Below are positions 55,781 through 64,000 of a DNA stretch of 64,000 bases, piece by piece. The DNA comes from Shewanella aestuarii (GTDB taxonomy: Bacteria > Pseudomonadota > Gammaproteobacteria > Enterobacterales > Shewanellaceae). The number at the start of each line of letters is the position of its first letter. The stretch's first letter is position 1. Where the stretch lies: assembly GCF_011765625.1 (NCBI RefSeq), contig NZ_CP050313.1:1174501-1238500 (forward strand). The letters are read 5' to 3'. The notes under the pieces are model-generated. The model had not been told where the DNA came from, searched no databases, and saw only the letters and a program-made list of their open reading frames with translations. Both the position numbers and the translations under genes were made by a program.

Positions 55781-56793
55781 ATGATTGATTTTAGAAGTGA
55801 CACTGTAACGCAGCCTACTCAAGCTATGCGCCGTGCAATGGCTGATGCGCCTGTTGGAGATGATGTTTATGGTGATGATCCTACGGTAAATGACTTGCAA
55901 GATATGGCCGCTGAGATGTTTGGTTTTGACAGTGCATTATTTGTCAGCTCAGGAACTCAGGCTAATTTGCTTGCATTAATGTCCCATTGTGATCGTGGAG
56001 ATGAATATCTTTGTGGGCAACAAGCGCATAATTATAAGTTTGAAGGCGGCGGTGCTGCAGTGTTGGGAAGTATTCAACCCCAGCCATTAACTAATCAAGC
56101 TGATGGGAGTATTTTATTAGCAGATATAGAGGCCGCCATTAAACCTGATGATGTCCATTTTGCTAGAACAAGGCTTTTAAGCCTTGAAAATACCATTGGT
56201 GGCAAAGTGTTATCACAAAGCTATTTGGCCGAGGCGCAAGCCTTAGCGTTTAATCGTAACCTTAAAATACATCTTGATGGTGCAAGAGTGGCTAATGCGG
56301 CTGTTGCACAAGGTGTATCGATTGCGAAGATAACCCAGTATTTTGATTCAGTGTCTATTTGCTTATCTAAAGGTTTATGTGCTCCTGTCGGCTCAATTTT
56401 ATTAGGCGATGAGCGTTTAATTAAAAAAGCGATTCGTTGGCGTAAAATGCTCGGCGGGGGATGCGTCAGGCTGGTATTATTGCGGCTGCAGCAAAGCTTG
56501 CGTTAACAGAGCAAGTCGAGCGTTTAGCGGAAGATCATGATAACGCTCAGTACCTAGCCCAGTTATTAGCCCAGCTCCCTGAGTTTGAGGTCAATATCGC
56601 TGATGTGCAAACTAACATGGTGTTTGCTACGCTCGATCCCCGCATCGATCCACAAAAGCTAACTCATGGCTTATTACATCATGGCATTAAAGTGAGCCCA
56701 AGTCGGCAGTTGCGTTTAGTGACACATGCGGATATCAGTCAAGCAGATATTGATGTGTTTATAAAACGACTCAAGCAAGAATTGGTTAATTAG
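55781..56793 (+). pseudogene. ltaE: Low-specificity L-threonine aldolase, one-base loss
   Basis: A pyridoxal-phosphate enzyme that splits L-threonine/allo-threonine to glycine and acetaldehyde. The start MIDFRSDTVTQPT at 55781 and the motifs VGDDVYGDDPTVN, SSGTQANLLAL and HLDGARVANAAV are typical; the PLP-binding Lys is in SICLSKGLCAPVGS. The first frame stops at 56506 while the C-terminal part continues in another frame from 56461. Adding one G to the five-G run at 56456-56460 joins them as KMLGGGMRQAGIIAAAA, a conserved segment of the family. The restored length is about 337 residues. A sequencing undercall is likely. Confidence 0.86.
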
Positions 56794-56821
56794 TGTTAAG
56801 CTTGCTATAAAAAGCCGACAT

Positions 56822-56850
56822 AAAGCCTACAAAAATGTAGGCTTTATTGT
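56822..56850 (+). terminator. Intrinsic terminator of ltaE
   Basis: AAAGCCTACA and TGTAGGCTTT enclose AAAA, followed by ATTGTTTTT. Confidence 0.85.
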
Positions 56851-57027
56851 TTTTAGTGATTATTTAACTGCCGCATAATAGTGCATACAAGGTCTCCTTT
56901 AAGTGCAGAAGTTATATTAGCTATAGCTTAATATTATGATTTATTTAGATTAAATTTTTGGCTTGATGCTTGCTACCTATTTAGAGGTATGCGTTATCGT
57001 ATCCCCTATTTAGTGAGTGAGGTTTAT

Positions 57028-57396
57028 ATGAAATATTACAGTCGTCAGCTGGTATTACCGGTTAATTTAAACAGTTGCCAAACGCTGTGCTGTGGTCAGT
57101 TGCTCAGTTGGATAAACGAGCAAGCTACCATTTTTGCAAGTTGCCAAATGAAGAGTCAGTGTCATGTTGCTAAAGTTATTTCTGAGATTAACTTTATGAC
57201 GCCTGCTGTGGTGGGGGACATACTCGAGTTTGGTTTTGATAGTGTTAGTTTAGGTCAAAGCTCGGTAACCATTCGTTGTAAGGTGCGCAATAAAATTAAT
57301 CAAGCACCCATTGCCAGTATCGATAAAATGGTATTTGTGAATATCAATGAAAGAGGTTTACCTATTCCACATGGTATGCGAGCCAATGCGGCTTAG
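57028..57396 (+). CDS. Hotdog-fold acyl-CoA thioesterase (YciA-like)
   Basis: A single hotdog domain of 122 residues likely to hydrolyse acyl-CoA. The family pattern is visible: GGQ-like CCGQLLSWINEQATIFAS near residues 19-36 containing the helix acidic residue, then INFMTPAVVGDILEFGFDSVSLGQSSVTIRC, with the strand ending in VFVNI. The ATG at 57028 has GTGAGG about 7 bases upstream; an upstream ATG at 56989 adds 13 residues without a ribosome binding site. Substrate unknown. No operon partner. Confidence 0.8.
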   Translation: MKYYSRQLVLPVNLNSCQTLCCGQLLSWINEQATIFASCQMKSQCHVAKVISEINFMTPAVVGDILEFGFDSVSLGQSSVTIRCKVRNKINQAPIASIDKMVFVNINERGLPIPHGMRANAA

Positions 57397-58044
57397 TTTT
57401 GCTTTCTGTAATAAACTATAACCCAAGCCATGCCATTAAATTGAAGCGCTGATGTTCAAACTGGCATGGCTTGTTAGCTAGCAGCTTTATCGGTTACGTT
57501 TTAAAACGCTCACAGTAAAATAATATCTTCATAAAATTTGATGGTGCGGCAAATGCCGCTGCATAATCATCAACACATCCCAATGTTTTTTATTTTTTTC
57601 AGTCTTTTTAAATTCATTAATAACAGCATGTTGGTATTTGGCGTTTAAATTAGATAGGCGTACTGTGGGCAGTTTTGTGTATTGTTGTATGGGTAATTGA
57701 CATTGAAATAATATCTAACGTTATGTTTTTATTTATCTAAAATTTAAAAAGTTATTTGAGAAAACATAAATCATTATCTCAATTTAGCGTCTATATTTTT
57801 ATAGGTTATGCATGTCTTGTTTGACATTCTGTTAGTGGTGTTTTTGTGGATTGTTACAGTGCTAAAAATAGTAATACAAAGTCATATATTTTAGTGTTAA
57901 TGCAGTGTATATTGCGCGAAATTTTGCTTCGCAGCAATGTAAGTTAGCTGCCGTTAGCATATGTTAAAGTTTTTTATGTTGAATCATGTTACGGTAGTTG
58001 GATTCATAATTAATTGTAAACCCTTAATAATCTAAGGATATACC
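57397..58044. other. 648 bp AT-rich region with a long-stem hairpin
   Basis: CAAGCCATGCCA at 57424-57435 and TGGCATGGCTTG at 57462-57473 are perfect 12-base arms; nested TTGAA/TTCAA extends the fold. It probably ends the thioesterase transcript. The remaining 550 bases are very AT-rich, hold no gene I can support, and must include the promoter of the RimK cluster. Confidence 0.5.
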
Positions 58045-58476
58045 ATGAGTACACAAACCCTCGGTATAGTGGGCTGGCGCGAATGGGGCCAATTTCCTGA
58101 AATTGATAATGAAAAAGTCAAAATTAAGGTAGATACAGGAGCGAAAACCTCTTGTTTACATGCTTTTAAAATAAAGCCATTTCAAAAAGAAAAACAGAAA
58201 TGGGTTCGAGTTTGGCTTCATCCTGAGCAAGATTCTGATCGAGAGGTTGTTTGTGAGTTTCCGATATTTGATCGCCGCAAAGTGAGTGACTCAGGCGGTC
58301 ATATTACAAATCGTTATGTAATTAAAACGCCAATTATTATTGGCGATAGTCAGTTTGATGTTGAGTTAACTTTAACCAACAGAGATAACATGAAATTTCG
58401 GATGTTGTTAGGGCGTCGTGCATTAGAAGGCCGATTTTTAGTGGATTCAGCTGCGTCCTATTTACAAGGTGAATAA
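58045..58476 (+). CDS. RimB-like retropepsin family protein (putative zinc/aspartic protease)
   Basis: A 143-residue single-domain protein of the DUF785/RimB family, annotated in many genomes as an ATP-dependent zinc protease. The aspartic-protease-type motif [12 protein letters not shown] is at residues 29-40 (D30-T-G32), and [14 protein letters not shown] closes the domain. The next gene, rimK, starts one base after its stop codon, so they are co-translated. In Pseudomonas, RimB partners RimK in modifying ribosomal protein S6; the same role is likely here but inferred. Confidence 0.85.
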   Translation: MSTQTLGIVGWREWGQFPEIDNEKVKIKVDTGAKTSCLHAFKIKPFQKEKQKWVRVWLHPEQDSDREVVCEFPIFDRRKVSDSGGHITNRYVIKTPIIIGDSQFDVELTLTNRDNMKFRMLLGRRALEGRFLVDSAASYLQGE

Positions 58477-58477
58477 A

Positions 58478-59383
58478 ATGCATATTGCAATTATGTCGCG
58501 GAATAAAAATCTTTATTCCACAAACCGTTTGAAACAGGCTGCCGAAGCTCGTGGCCATCATGTTAGTGTTGTTGATCCACTAAAATGTTATATGAACATC
58601 AACATGAACGCGCCAAGTATTCATGCGCGTGGTGAAGAGTTGCCAACATTTGATGCGGTTATCCCTCGCATTGGCGCATCTGTGACTTTTTATGGTACAG
58701 CGGTATTGCGTCAGTTTGAAATGATGGGAACTCACCCATTAAATGAATCGGTTGCGATCACTCGCTCGCGAGACAAATTGCGATCATTACAGTTATTATC
58801 TCGTAAAAACATTGGTTTACCAGTAACAGGCTTTGCAAACAAACCCGCAGATGTCCCTGATTTACTTGACATGGTCGGTGGTGCTCCTTGCGTGATTAAA
58901 CTGCTAGAAGGTACCCAAGGTATTGGAGTGGTACTGGCTGAAACCCGTAAAGCGGCTGAATCAGTGATTGAAGCTTTTATGGGCTTAAAAGCTAACATCA
59001 TGGTGCAAGAGTATATTGCAGAAGCGGGTGGTGCTGATATTCGTTGTTTTGTGATTGGCGATAAAGTCATTGCGGCGATGAAGCGTCAAGCGTTAGCAGG
59101 TGAATTTAGATCAAATTTACACCGTGGTGGTTCAGCAACTATTGTTAAATTGACGCCTGAAGAGCGCTCAACAGCGATTAGAGCAGCTAAAACAATGGGT
59201 CTGAATGTAGCGGGTGTTGATATTTTACGCTCTAGACATGGTCCATTGGTTATGGAGGTTAATTCCTCACCTGGCCTTGAAGGCATAGAAAAAGCGACGG
59301 GTATTGATGTCGCAGATAAAATTATTCAGTTTCTTGAAAAGAACCTTAAAAAAACCAGCGCTAAGACGAAAGGAGTAGGTTAA
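58478..59383 (+). CDS. rimK: RimK, ATP-grasp glutamate ligase for ribosomal protein S6
   Basis: RimK adds glutamate residues to the C-terminus of ribosomal protein S6. The 301-residue protein begins [20 protein letters not shown] and has the ATP-grasp core: the [15 protein letters not shown] loop, [20 protein letters not shown] and the metal-binding GVDILRS and [11 protein letters not shown]. The ATG at 58478 (one base after the preceding stop) is the natural start. It sits between the retropepsin-like gene and an aspartoacylase-like gene with one-base overlaps, forming a three-gene operon. Confidence 0.94.
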   Translation: MHIAIMSRNKNLYSTNRLKQAAEARGHHVSVVDPLKCYMNINMNAPSIHARGEELPTFDAVIPRIGASVTFYGTAVLRQFEMMGTHPLNESVAITRSRDKLRSLQLLSRKNIGLPVTGFANKPADVPDLLDMVGGAPCVIKLLEGTQGIGVVLAETRKAAESVIEAFMGLKANIMVQEYIAEAGGADIRCFVIGDKVIAAMKRQALAGEFRSNLHRGGSATIVKLTPEERSTAIRAAKTMGLNVAGVDILRSRHGPLVMEVNSSPGLEGIEKATGIDVADKIIQFLEKNLKKTSAKTKGVG

Positions 59384-60393
59384 TGGCCAAAAAGCGCGAA
59401 GCTTTCACCTTAGGTGAAGTGAGCGTCAAAGCAGGCACGCAGGAAAGCGTTAAGCTTCCTGCAGCAAGACTTTATAACGACACGCCAATGGAATTGCATG
59501 TTGAAGTCTTCCATGGCACTAAACCAGGCCCGACATTATTAGTGTGTGCGGCCATTCATGGTGATGAGCTTAATGGTGTTGAAATATGTCGACGTCTATT
59601 AAGTAAAATCAATGCCAAAACATTAGTGGGTACTTTGCTGGTGGTGCCCATTATTAATGTGTTTGGTTTTATTCAGCAATCAAGATACTTACCTGATCGG
59701 CGCGACTTAAATCGTTGCTTTCCTGGTTCATCAAAAGGGGCGTTAGCAAGTCGATTGGCCTATTTGGTATCGCATCAGTTAGTTGACAGAGCAACCCATA
59801 TTATTGATTTGCATACAGGTGCGATCCATCGTGATAATTTACCGCAAATACGATGTGATACCGATGATGAAGTGATGTTTGCTATGGCAAACGCCTTTGG
59901 CGCACCGGTGATTATGACCTCTAAAAATGTCACAGGCTCTATGCGAGGTTATGCCAATAGTAAAGGGATCCCGTGTATTTTGTACGAAGCCGGTGAGGCG
60001 CTACGATTTAGTGAAATGTCGATTAAATCGGGTGTTAAAGGTGTGCAAAATGTCATGCGTTACCTTGAAATGATTAAAGGACGCATTACAAATAAAGGCA
60101 GCGTTAATGCTAGTCGTAGCTATTGGGTACGCAGTGAAACCGATGGTTTAATTAATATTAAGCTTAAGTTGGGGGAAAGAGTAAATAAAGGCAATATTTT
60201 AGCTTATGTTGTTAACCCTCATGGTGGTGAGACGGTAGCGTTACGCGCGCCCACAGATGGGATTATTATTGGTAATAGTAATATTCCGGTAACTAATGAA
60301 GGTGAAGCGCTATTTCACATTGCCCAATTTACAGGTGATGAAATCGAAATGGTTAACGATAGCCTAGATGATTTTATGGCCGAATACGCTTAA
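59383..60393 (+). CDS. Succinylglutamate desuccinylase/aspartoacylase family protein
   Basis: An M14-type zinc hydrolase of 336 residues. The zinc ligands are in AAIHGDELNG (H and E) and IIDLHTGAIHRDN (H); the catalytic Glu is expected in CILYEAGEA. A C-terminal barrel of about 80 residues resembles a biotinyl/lipoyl-like domain. The start overlaps the rimK stop (TAATG). The enzyme could remove amino-acid groups, possibly as a counterpart to RimK ligase activity; that is inference from operon context only. Confidence 0.85.
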   Translation: MAKKREAFTLGEVSVKAGTQESVKLPAARLYNDTPMELHVEVFHGTKPGPTLLVCAAIHGDELNGVEICRRLLSKINAKTLVGTLLVVPIINVFGFIQQSRYLPDRRDLNRCFPGSSKGALASRLAYLVSHQLVDRATHIIDLHTGAIHRDNLPQIRCDTDDEVMFAMANAFGAPVIMTSKNVTGSMRGYANSKGIPCILYEAGEALRFSEMSIKSGVKGVQNVMRYLEMIKGRITNKGSVNASRSYWVRSETDGLINIKLKLGERVNKGNILAYVVNPHGGETVALRAPTDGIIIGNSNIPVTNEGEALFHIAQFTGDEIEMVNDSLDDFMAEYA

Positions 60394-60414
60394 GCGTATT
60401 GATAGTCAGTCAAT

Positions 60415-60478
60415 AAAAATGCCGCTTAACTAGAAATGTCCAACTTTATGGGGTCACTTCAAATTTAGCGGCATTTTT
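60415..60478 (+). terminator. Long-loop terminator of the rimK operon
   Basis: AAAAATGCCGCT (60415-60426) and AGCGGCATTTTT (60467-60478) are perfect 12-base arms around a 40-base loop, ending in T. Confidence 0.75.
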
Positions 60479-60495
60479 ATAGGTGTTTTGCAGTC

Positions 60496-60657
60496 AATTA
60501 CTTACATCAATCGCTATAGATGCTCATTATCGCTTGCGACAATACCAGATAACAAGATTATATTTTTCCATTGTAGTAAAGACTTATTGAAAAATTGGCC
60601 CTGTTATCACGTATTTTGTCAACGCTAATTCTGTTTACTTATTTACTGTGATTACGA
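60496..60657 (+). repeat. Dispersed ~160 bp repeat, copy D (degenerate)
   Basis: It shares CATTGTAGTAAAGACTTATT, GAAAAATTGGCC, TGTTATCACGTATTTTG and a terminal ACTTATTTACTGTGATTACG with copies A-C, in the orientation of copy B. Its right end abuts the stop codon of the minus-strand acyl-CoA dehydrogenase gene. Confidence 0.65.
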
Positions 60658-62448
60658 TTAAAAATAATCTTCAGCAAAGTCGACTATTTGTTGGCTGCTG
60701 GCTTCAATTTGCTTACGCAAACTGCGAGTCTGACTGACCCAGTATGTCATATAAAAAGCCGCTGTTTTTAATTTAGCTTGATAGAATGCCTCGTCTTCTG
60801 AGCCATTATCTAATGCTGCTAGTGATGTCGCTGCAATACGAGCCCACATCCAGGCTAGTGAACTGATCCCAAATAATTGCATGTAAGCAAATGATGCAGC
60901 ACCAATGATGTCAGGGTTGGTTGGCCCATTTTTAGCAATATATCCTGTGGCGCGTTCTAAATCACCGGCAGCATCCATTAAGCCTGCAATAAATGGCTTC
61001 ATTTTCTCATTGGCGCTGTTGTCTGCAATAAATTGTTTCACCATTTCAGACCATAGATTTAACGTCGCGCCTTTATCAGCAAGCAGTTTGCGCCCCACCA
61101 AATCTAAGGCTTGCACACCATTGGTGCCTTCATAAATCATTGCAATACGGATATCACGTACATATTGCTCCATGCCCCATTCATTGATGTAACCATGACC
61201 GCCATAAACTTGTTGAGCATCAACACAGGCTTTAAACCCTTGGTCGGTTACAAAGCCTTTTACGACCGGAGTAAATAAGGCCGCAAGCGCAGAAGCTTGT
61301 TTTGCTTTTACCGGATCGCTTTCACGCTCGGCTTGATCAAGCCACAGGGCTTGTTGACCCATTAATGCGCGTGTTCCTTCATTAAAAGCTTTTTGTGATA
61401 GCAGCATACGGCGCACATCGCCGTGGACTAAAATGGAATCGGCAGCTTTATCGGCTTGTTTAACACCACTGAGTGCACGGCCTTGAATGCGATCTTTAGA
61501 GTAAACTAGCGCATTTTGATAAGCGATTTCAGATACACCTAAACCTTGAATGCCAACGCCCAATCGTGCTTGGTTCATCATGGTGAACATGGCCCGTAAC
61601 CCTTGATGTGGTTCACCGACTAATTCACCTACTGCATTGTCAAAATGCATCACACAGGTTGAGTTGCCATGAATCCCCATTTTATGTTCAAGGCCGGTTG
61701 CAGCTAGTGAATTGGCTTCGCCAATGCTGCCATCTGGATTCACTAAAAACTTAGGTACAGCAAATAATGAAATCCCTTTAACGCCTTCAGGTGCATCGGG
61801 TAAGCGTGCGAGTACTAAATGAATAATGTTTTCGGCTAAGTCGTGATCGCCTGATGAAATGAAGATTTTCTCGCCACTGATAGCAAATGTATCATCACCC
61901 AGTGGTTTGGCTTTGGTGCGCAGTAAGGCTAAATCAGTGCCTGCATGAGACTCAGTTAAGTTCATGGTGCCTGTCCATTCACCACTCACCAGTTTGGCAA
62001 GGTACTTTTGCTTTAGTGCGTCACTTCCATGAGTATGAATCGCGGCATAAGCACCATGAGTTAACCCAGGATACATGGCAAAAGCCATATTGGTGGCAGT
62101 TTTCATTTCGGTAGCAAAGGTGCCAACCACTTCCGGCAGCCCTTGGCCACCAAATTCTGGGTCACAGGTTAATGTTGCCCAGCCATTATCCACATATTGT
62201 TGATAGGCTTCTTTAAAGCCTTTAGGAGTGATCACTTTACCATCGATAAGTTGGCAACCTTCTAAATCGCCACTGGCATTAAGTGGAAGCATCACTTCGG
62301 TAGTGAAATCAGCTACGCCTTGTAAGATTGCATCGACGAGTTCAGGGTCGACTTCATCAAAACCGGCCAGATCTTGATACTGATAGATATTAAGCAGTTC
62401 AGATAAAATAAACTGATAGTCACGAAGAGGGGCTTGATAAATTGGCAT
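60658..62448 (-). CDS. Acyl-CoA dehydrogenase, 596 aa type
   Basis: A FAD enzyme that introduces the alpha-beta double bond of acyl-CoA in fatty-acid breakdown. The 596-residue length and extended N- and C-terminal parts mark the long-form acyl-CoA dehydrogenases with a C-terminal DUF-type domain, not the compact short-chain form. FAD/substrate motifs MNLTESHAGTDLALLRTKA and GEKIFISSGDHDL and the catalytic Glu in MIYEGTNGVQALDL are visible. AAGGAA lies about 9 bases before the ATG. It stands alone. Substrate chain length cannot be told. Confidence 0.92.
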   Translation of the reverse strand: MPIYQAPLRDYQFILSELLNIYQYQDLAGFDEVDPELVDAILQGVADFTTEVMLPLNASGDLEGCQLIDGKVITPKGFKEAYQQYVDNGWATLTCDPEFGGQGLPEVVGTFATEMKTATNMAFAMYPGLTHGAYAAIHTHGSDALKQKYLAKLVSGEWTGTMNLTESHAGTDLALLRTKAKPLGDDTFAISGEKIFISSGDHDLAENIIHLVLARLPDAPEGVKGISLFAVPKFLVNPDGSIGEANSLAATGLEHKMGIHGNSTCVMHFDNAVGELVGEPHQGLRAMFTMMNQARLGVGIQGLGVSEIAYQNALVYSKDRIQGRALSGVKQADKAADSILVHGDVRRMLLSQKAFNEGTRALMGQQALWLDQAERESDPVKAKQASALAALFTPVVKGFVTDQGFKACVDAQQVYGGHGYINEWGMEQYVRDIRIAMIYEGTNGVQALDLVGRKLLADKGATLNLWSEMVKQFIADNSANEKMKPFIAGLMDAAGDLERATGYIAKNGPTNPDIIGAASFAYMQLFGISSLAWMWARIAATSLAALDNGSEDEAFYQAKLKTAAFYMTYWVSQTRSLRKQIEASSQQIVDFAEDYF

Positions 62449-62774
62449 ACGGTCGTTCCTTGTGTTGATACCTTCTATTGCAAATGAGACAGCAACAGAA
62501 TTGATGTTATTTTTATGATTTTAATAAGTACAATAACCTAATTGGAGTAAAAACTCAGTAATTTTGTTGCAGTGCTTTTTTGCCATTACAATTGGCGATT
62601 TTGAGCTCGCTTACCATGAGTTTAGTCAATGTTAACCATTGTTGCCGCTTGCCCTTGAATTGCGTTATTTATGGGATATTGATCTTAATTTTAGTTAAAT
62701 ATTCGTGCTTGCTGAATTAACTGTGTTAAATTTGAAACACTGAGTTTTATTTTTTAATCTAGTGAGGCTTTATT
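62449..62774. other. 326 bp divergent intergenic region
   Basis: It contains the promoters of the acyl-CoA dehydrogenase and the DUF1097 gene. I see no convincing FadR-type operator, repeat or small gene. Confidence 0.35.
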
Positions 62775-63281
62775 ATGCAGCATCGTTGGCAAATTGCTTT
62801 ATCTGCAGGTTTTTTAGCGGCGCTTTGGGCTGGTGTTGCTGATGTATTTCAGTTAGTCACTTGGATTGGCTTCTTAGGCTGTAGCACTTTCTTTGCTCAG
62901 ACTGAATCAGGCTTTAAAGGCATGATGATGGCGATGACCACTAATTTGTCTGGTGTGTTTTGGGGGTGGACAATTATTGCGGGTAGTCAAATGTTTACCT
63001 CGCCGTTAGTCAGCTACGCGTTAACCGGAATAGTCACTTCAATCATGTGCTTACAGGCAAGCTATCGTAAGTTAGCATTTATTCCTGGTGCTTTTATTGG
63101 TTGTTGTATTACGTTTGCTATGAATGCTGATATCAGCGCGATTTTACCACCGTTGATGCTTGGAGCTATGCTGGGTTATAGCATGAGTTTACTTACAGAG
63201 CAGCTAATTATCCTTACTCAAAAATTGCAAACTATTAGTCAAGCTAGTGCAACAACCCACACTTCAAATTCAGATTTATAA
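62775..63281 (+). CDS. DUF1097 family inner-membrane protein
   Basis: A 168-residue protein with about five membrane helices (including FLAALWAGVADVF, then FWGWTIIAG, SYALTGIVTSIMC, LAFIPGAFIGCCITFAM and a C-terminal PPLMLGAMLGYSMSLL), matching the DUF1097 family. No function is known. It is a single gene followed by an inverted repeat. Confidence 0.83.
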   Translation: MQHRWQIALSAGFLAALWAGVADVFQLVTWIGFLGCSTFFAQTESGFKGMMMAMTTNLSGVFWGWTIIAGSQMFTSPLVSYALTGIVTSIMCLQASYRKLAFIPGAFIGCCITFAMNADISAILPPLMLGAMLGYSMSLLTEQLIILTQKLQTISQASATTHTSNSDL

Positions 63282-63293
63282 TTCCTTTATAAG

Positions 63294-63338
63294 TATGTTT
63301 AACGCTCTAAATTTATAATTCTTAGGGTGTTAAACATA
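63294..63338 (+). terminator. Inverted repeat downstream of the DUF1097 gene
   Basis: TATGTTTAAC and GTTAAACATA are perfect 10-base arms, with nested CTAA/TTAG inside a 25-base loop. There is no clear T tract, so terminator function is tentative. Confidence 0.45.
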
Positions 63339-63366
63339 GTCATTTCTAATTTATGTTTTGGTAATG

Positions 63367-63381
63367 TTGTCATAATGACAA
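63367..63381. promoter_or_regulatory. 15-base palindrome upstream of the lipoprotein gene
   Basis: TTGTCATAATGACAA is a perfect palindrome about 170 bases before the start codon at 63554. It could be an operator; the regulator is unknown. Confidence 0.4.
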
Positions 63382-63553
63382 ACCTAAAATTAACAAATTT
63401 GGGTTCGGTTTAACCGAGCGTTAACCATCTTCGCTCTGCAGCCAACCTTTTGTTAAAATTGGCTATTTATATTTGATGAATGCTCGGCCTACTGTTTAGA
63501 ATCCCTGTTAGCTTCCAAGAAAGGAGGCATAAATCAATAATAAAGGGGTTCAA

Positions 63554-64000
63554 ATGAAATTATTAAAAACAGCTGCAGCTATGGCCGTTGGTGTAGCATT
63601 ATTAACAGGTTGTAATGACGAAACTAATTACTATCATCCCGTTGATCCTGCACCTAAGGTAACGGATGTCAAAATTGGCGTTTATAATTTATCTTTCGAT
63701 CGTAATACTTATGAAGATCTCGTGGCTGAGTTGAAGTTAACACCTGCTGAACAGCAAGTGCTAATGGATAAATGGTTTGACGGCACGTTAACAAGCAATG
63801 AAAAAACCATCGCAGAGAAAGTCATTCAGATCAAAAACGTGGCTGCAATTATTCAAACTGAGCGTCCAGCCGTTTTATTGATGGCTGAATTTAATAATGA
63901 TGGTACAGGTGAAGATTTAGATGCCATTCAAGCATTTCGCTTAAATTACCTTGCTGTGCCACAAAATGCACTTGGTTCAACGTCTGATGAAGTTAAATTA
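63554..64000 (+). CDS. Partial lipoprotein, endonuclease/exonuclease/phosphatase-like
   Basis: The frame opens at ATG 63554 with AAGGGG upstream and runs off the window end (149 residues seen). A lipoprotein signal with lipobox LTGC is followed by Asn-Asp-Glu, then KIGVYNLSFDRNTYEDLVAE and later IIQTERPAVLLMAEFNNDG. The pattern of an N-terminal G-x-x-N-L strand and a later P-x-x-LLxAEF strand is that of the endonuclease/exonuclease/phosphatase fold, where the Asn and Glu bind metal. The product is probably a secreted phosphoesterase; the rest of the active site is outside the window. Confidence 0.7.
   Translation, partial: MKLLKTAAAMAVGVALLTGCNDETNYYHPVDPAPKVTDVKIGVYNLSFDRNTYEDLVAELKLTPAEQQVLMDKWFDGTLTSNEKTIAEKVIQIKNVAAIIQTERPAVLLMAEFNNDGTGEDLDAIQAFRLNYLAVPQNALGSTSDEVKL

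Overview
The window is a chromosomal stretch of a marine gammaproteobacterium, almost certainly a Shewanella of the AT-rich, cold-adapted kind. The evidence is the gene order as I remember it from Shewanella genomes: lldP-dld, nadK/grpE, xseB-ispA-dxs, pomAB, thiI, gcvA-DUF423-rlmM, ppnN-xni, rdgC, porin-phoB-phoR-pstS. No database was consulted. No tRNA, rRNA, prophage, insertion sequence with a transposase, or CRISPR array was seen.

Layout. 1-9040: a partial FliK-like gene, mlaA (without a lipobox), an RssB-like response regulator, an iron alcohol dehydrogenase, a lipoprotein cyclophilin, and an RhlE-like helicase overlapping a CobW-type metal chaperone. 9041-11254: an accessory islet with palindrome clusters, two orphan membrane proteins and a GNAT acetyltransferase. 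11255-15780: the lactate module (permease and Fe-S D-lactate dehydrogenase). 16162-21000: nadK, grpE and the xseB-ispA-dxs isoprenoid operon. 21126-22934: the sodium flagellar stator pomAB behind a FliA-type promoter. 23242-29831: thiI, gcvA and neighbours, rlmM and an NAD-type isocitrate dehydrogenase. 30193-41825: S9 and M61 peptidases, xni, ppnN and two GGDEF-family proteins. 41931-47545: rdgC and a phosphate-starvation block. 47638-52909: a methyltransferase, a small-RNA array, an M1 aminopeptidase and a POT peptide transporter. 53533-64000: an OmpA-like protein, MscS, periplasmic Tpx, threonine aldolase, a RimK cluster, an acyl-CoA dehydrogenase and a partial lipoprotein.

The most interesting element is at 48553-49247. 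Three tandem units on the minus strand each have a sigma-E-like promoter (GGAACTT-type -35, 16-base spacer, TCNNA -10), about 120 transcribed bases and a hairpin/poly-T terminator. They look like three sigma-E-dependent, MicA-like small RNAs. Their shared core is complementary to the ribosome binding site and start codon of the porin gene at 43148 in this same window, so envelope stress may silence a porin that sits beside phoB/phoR.

Other points. A dispersed element of about 160 bp with terminal inverted repeats occurs four times. Five genes (S9 peptidase, TPR/GGDEF protein, M61 peptidase, POT transporter, threonine aldolase) are broken by six one-base losses, all repairable by adding one base to a short homopolymer. 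That pattern points to sequencing undercalls more than to gene decay. The RssB-like gene has its Shine-Dalgarno sequence inside a hairpin.
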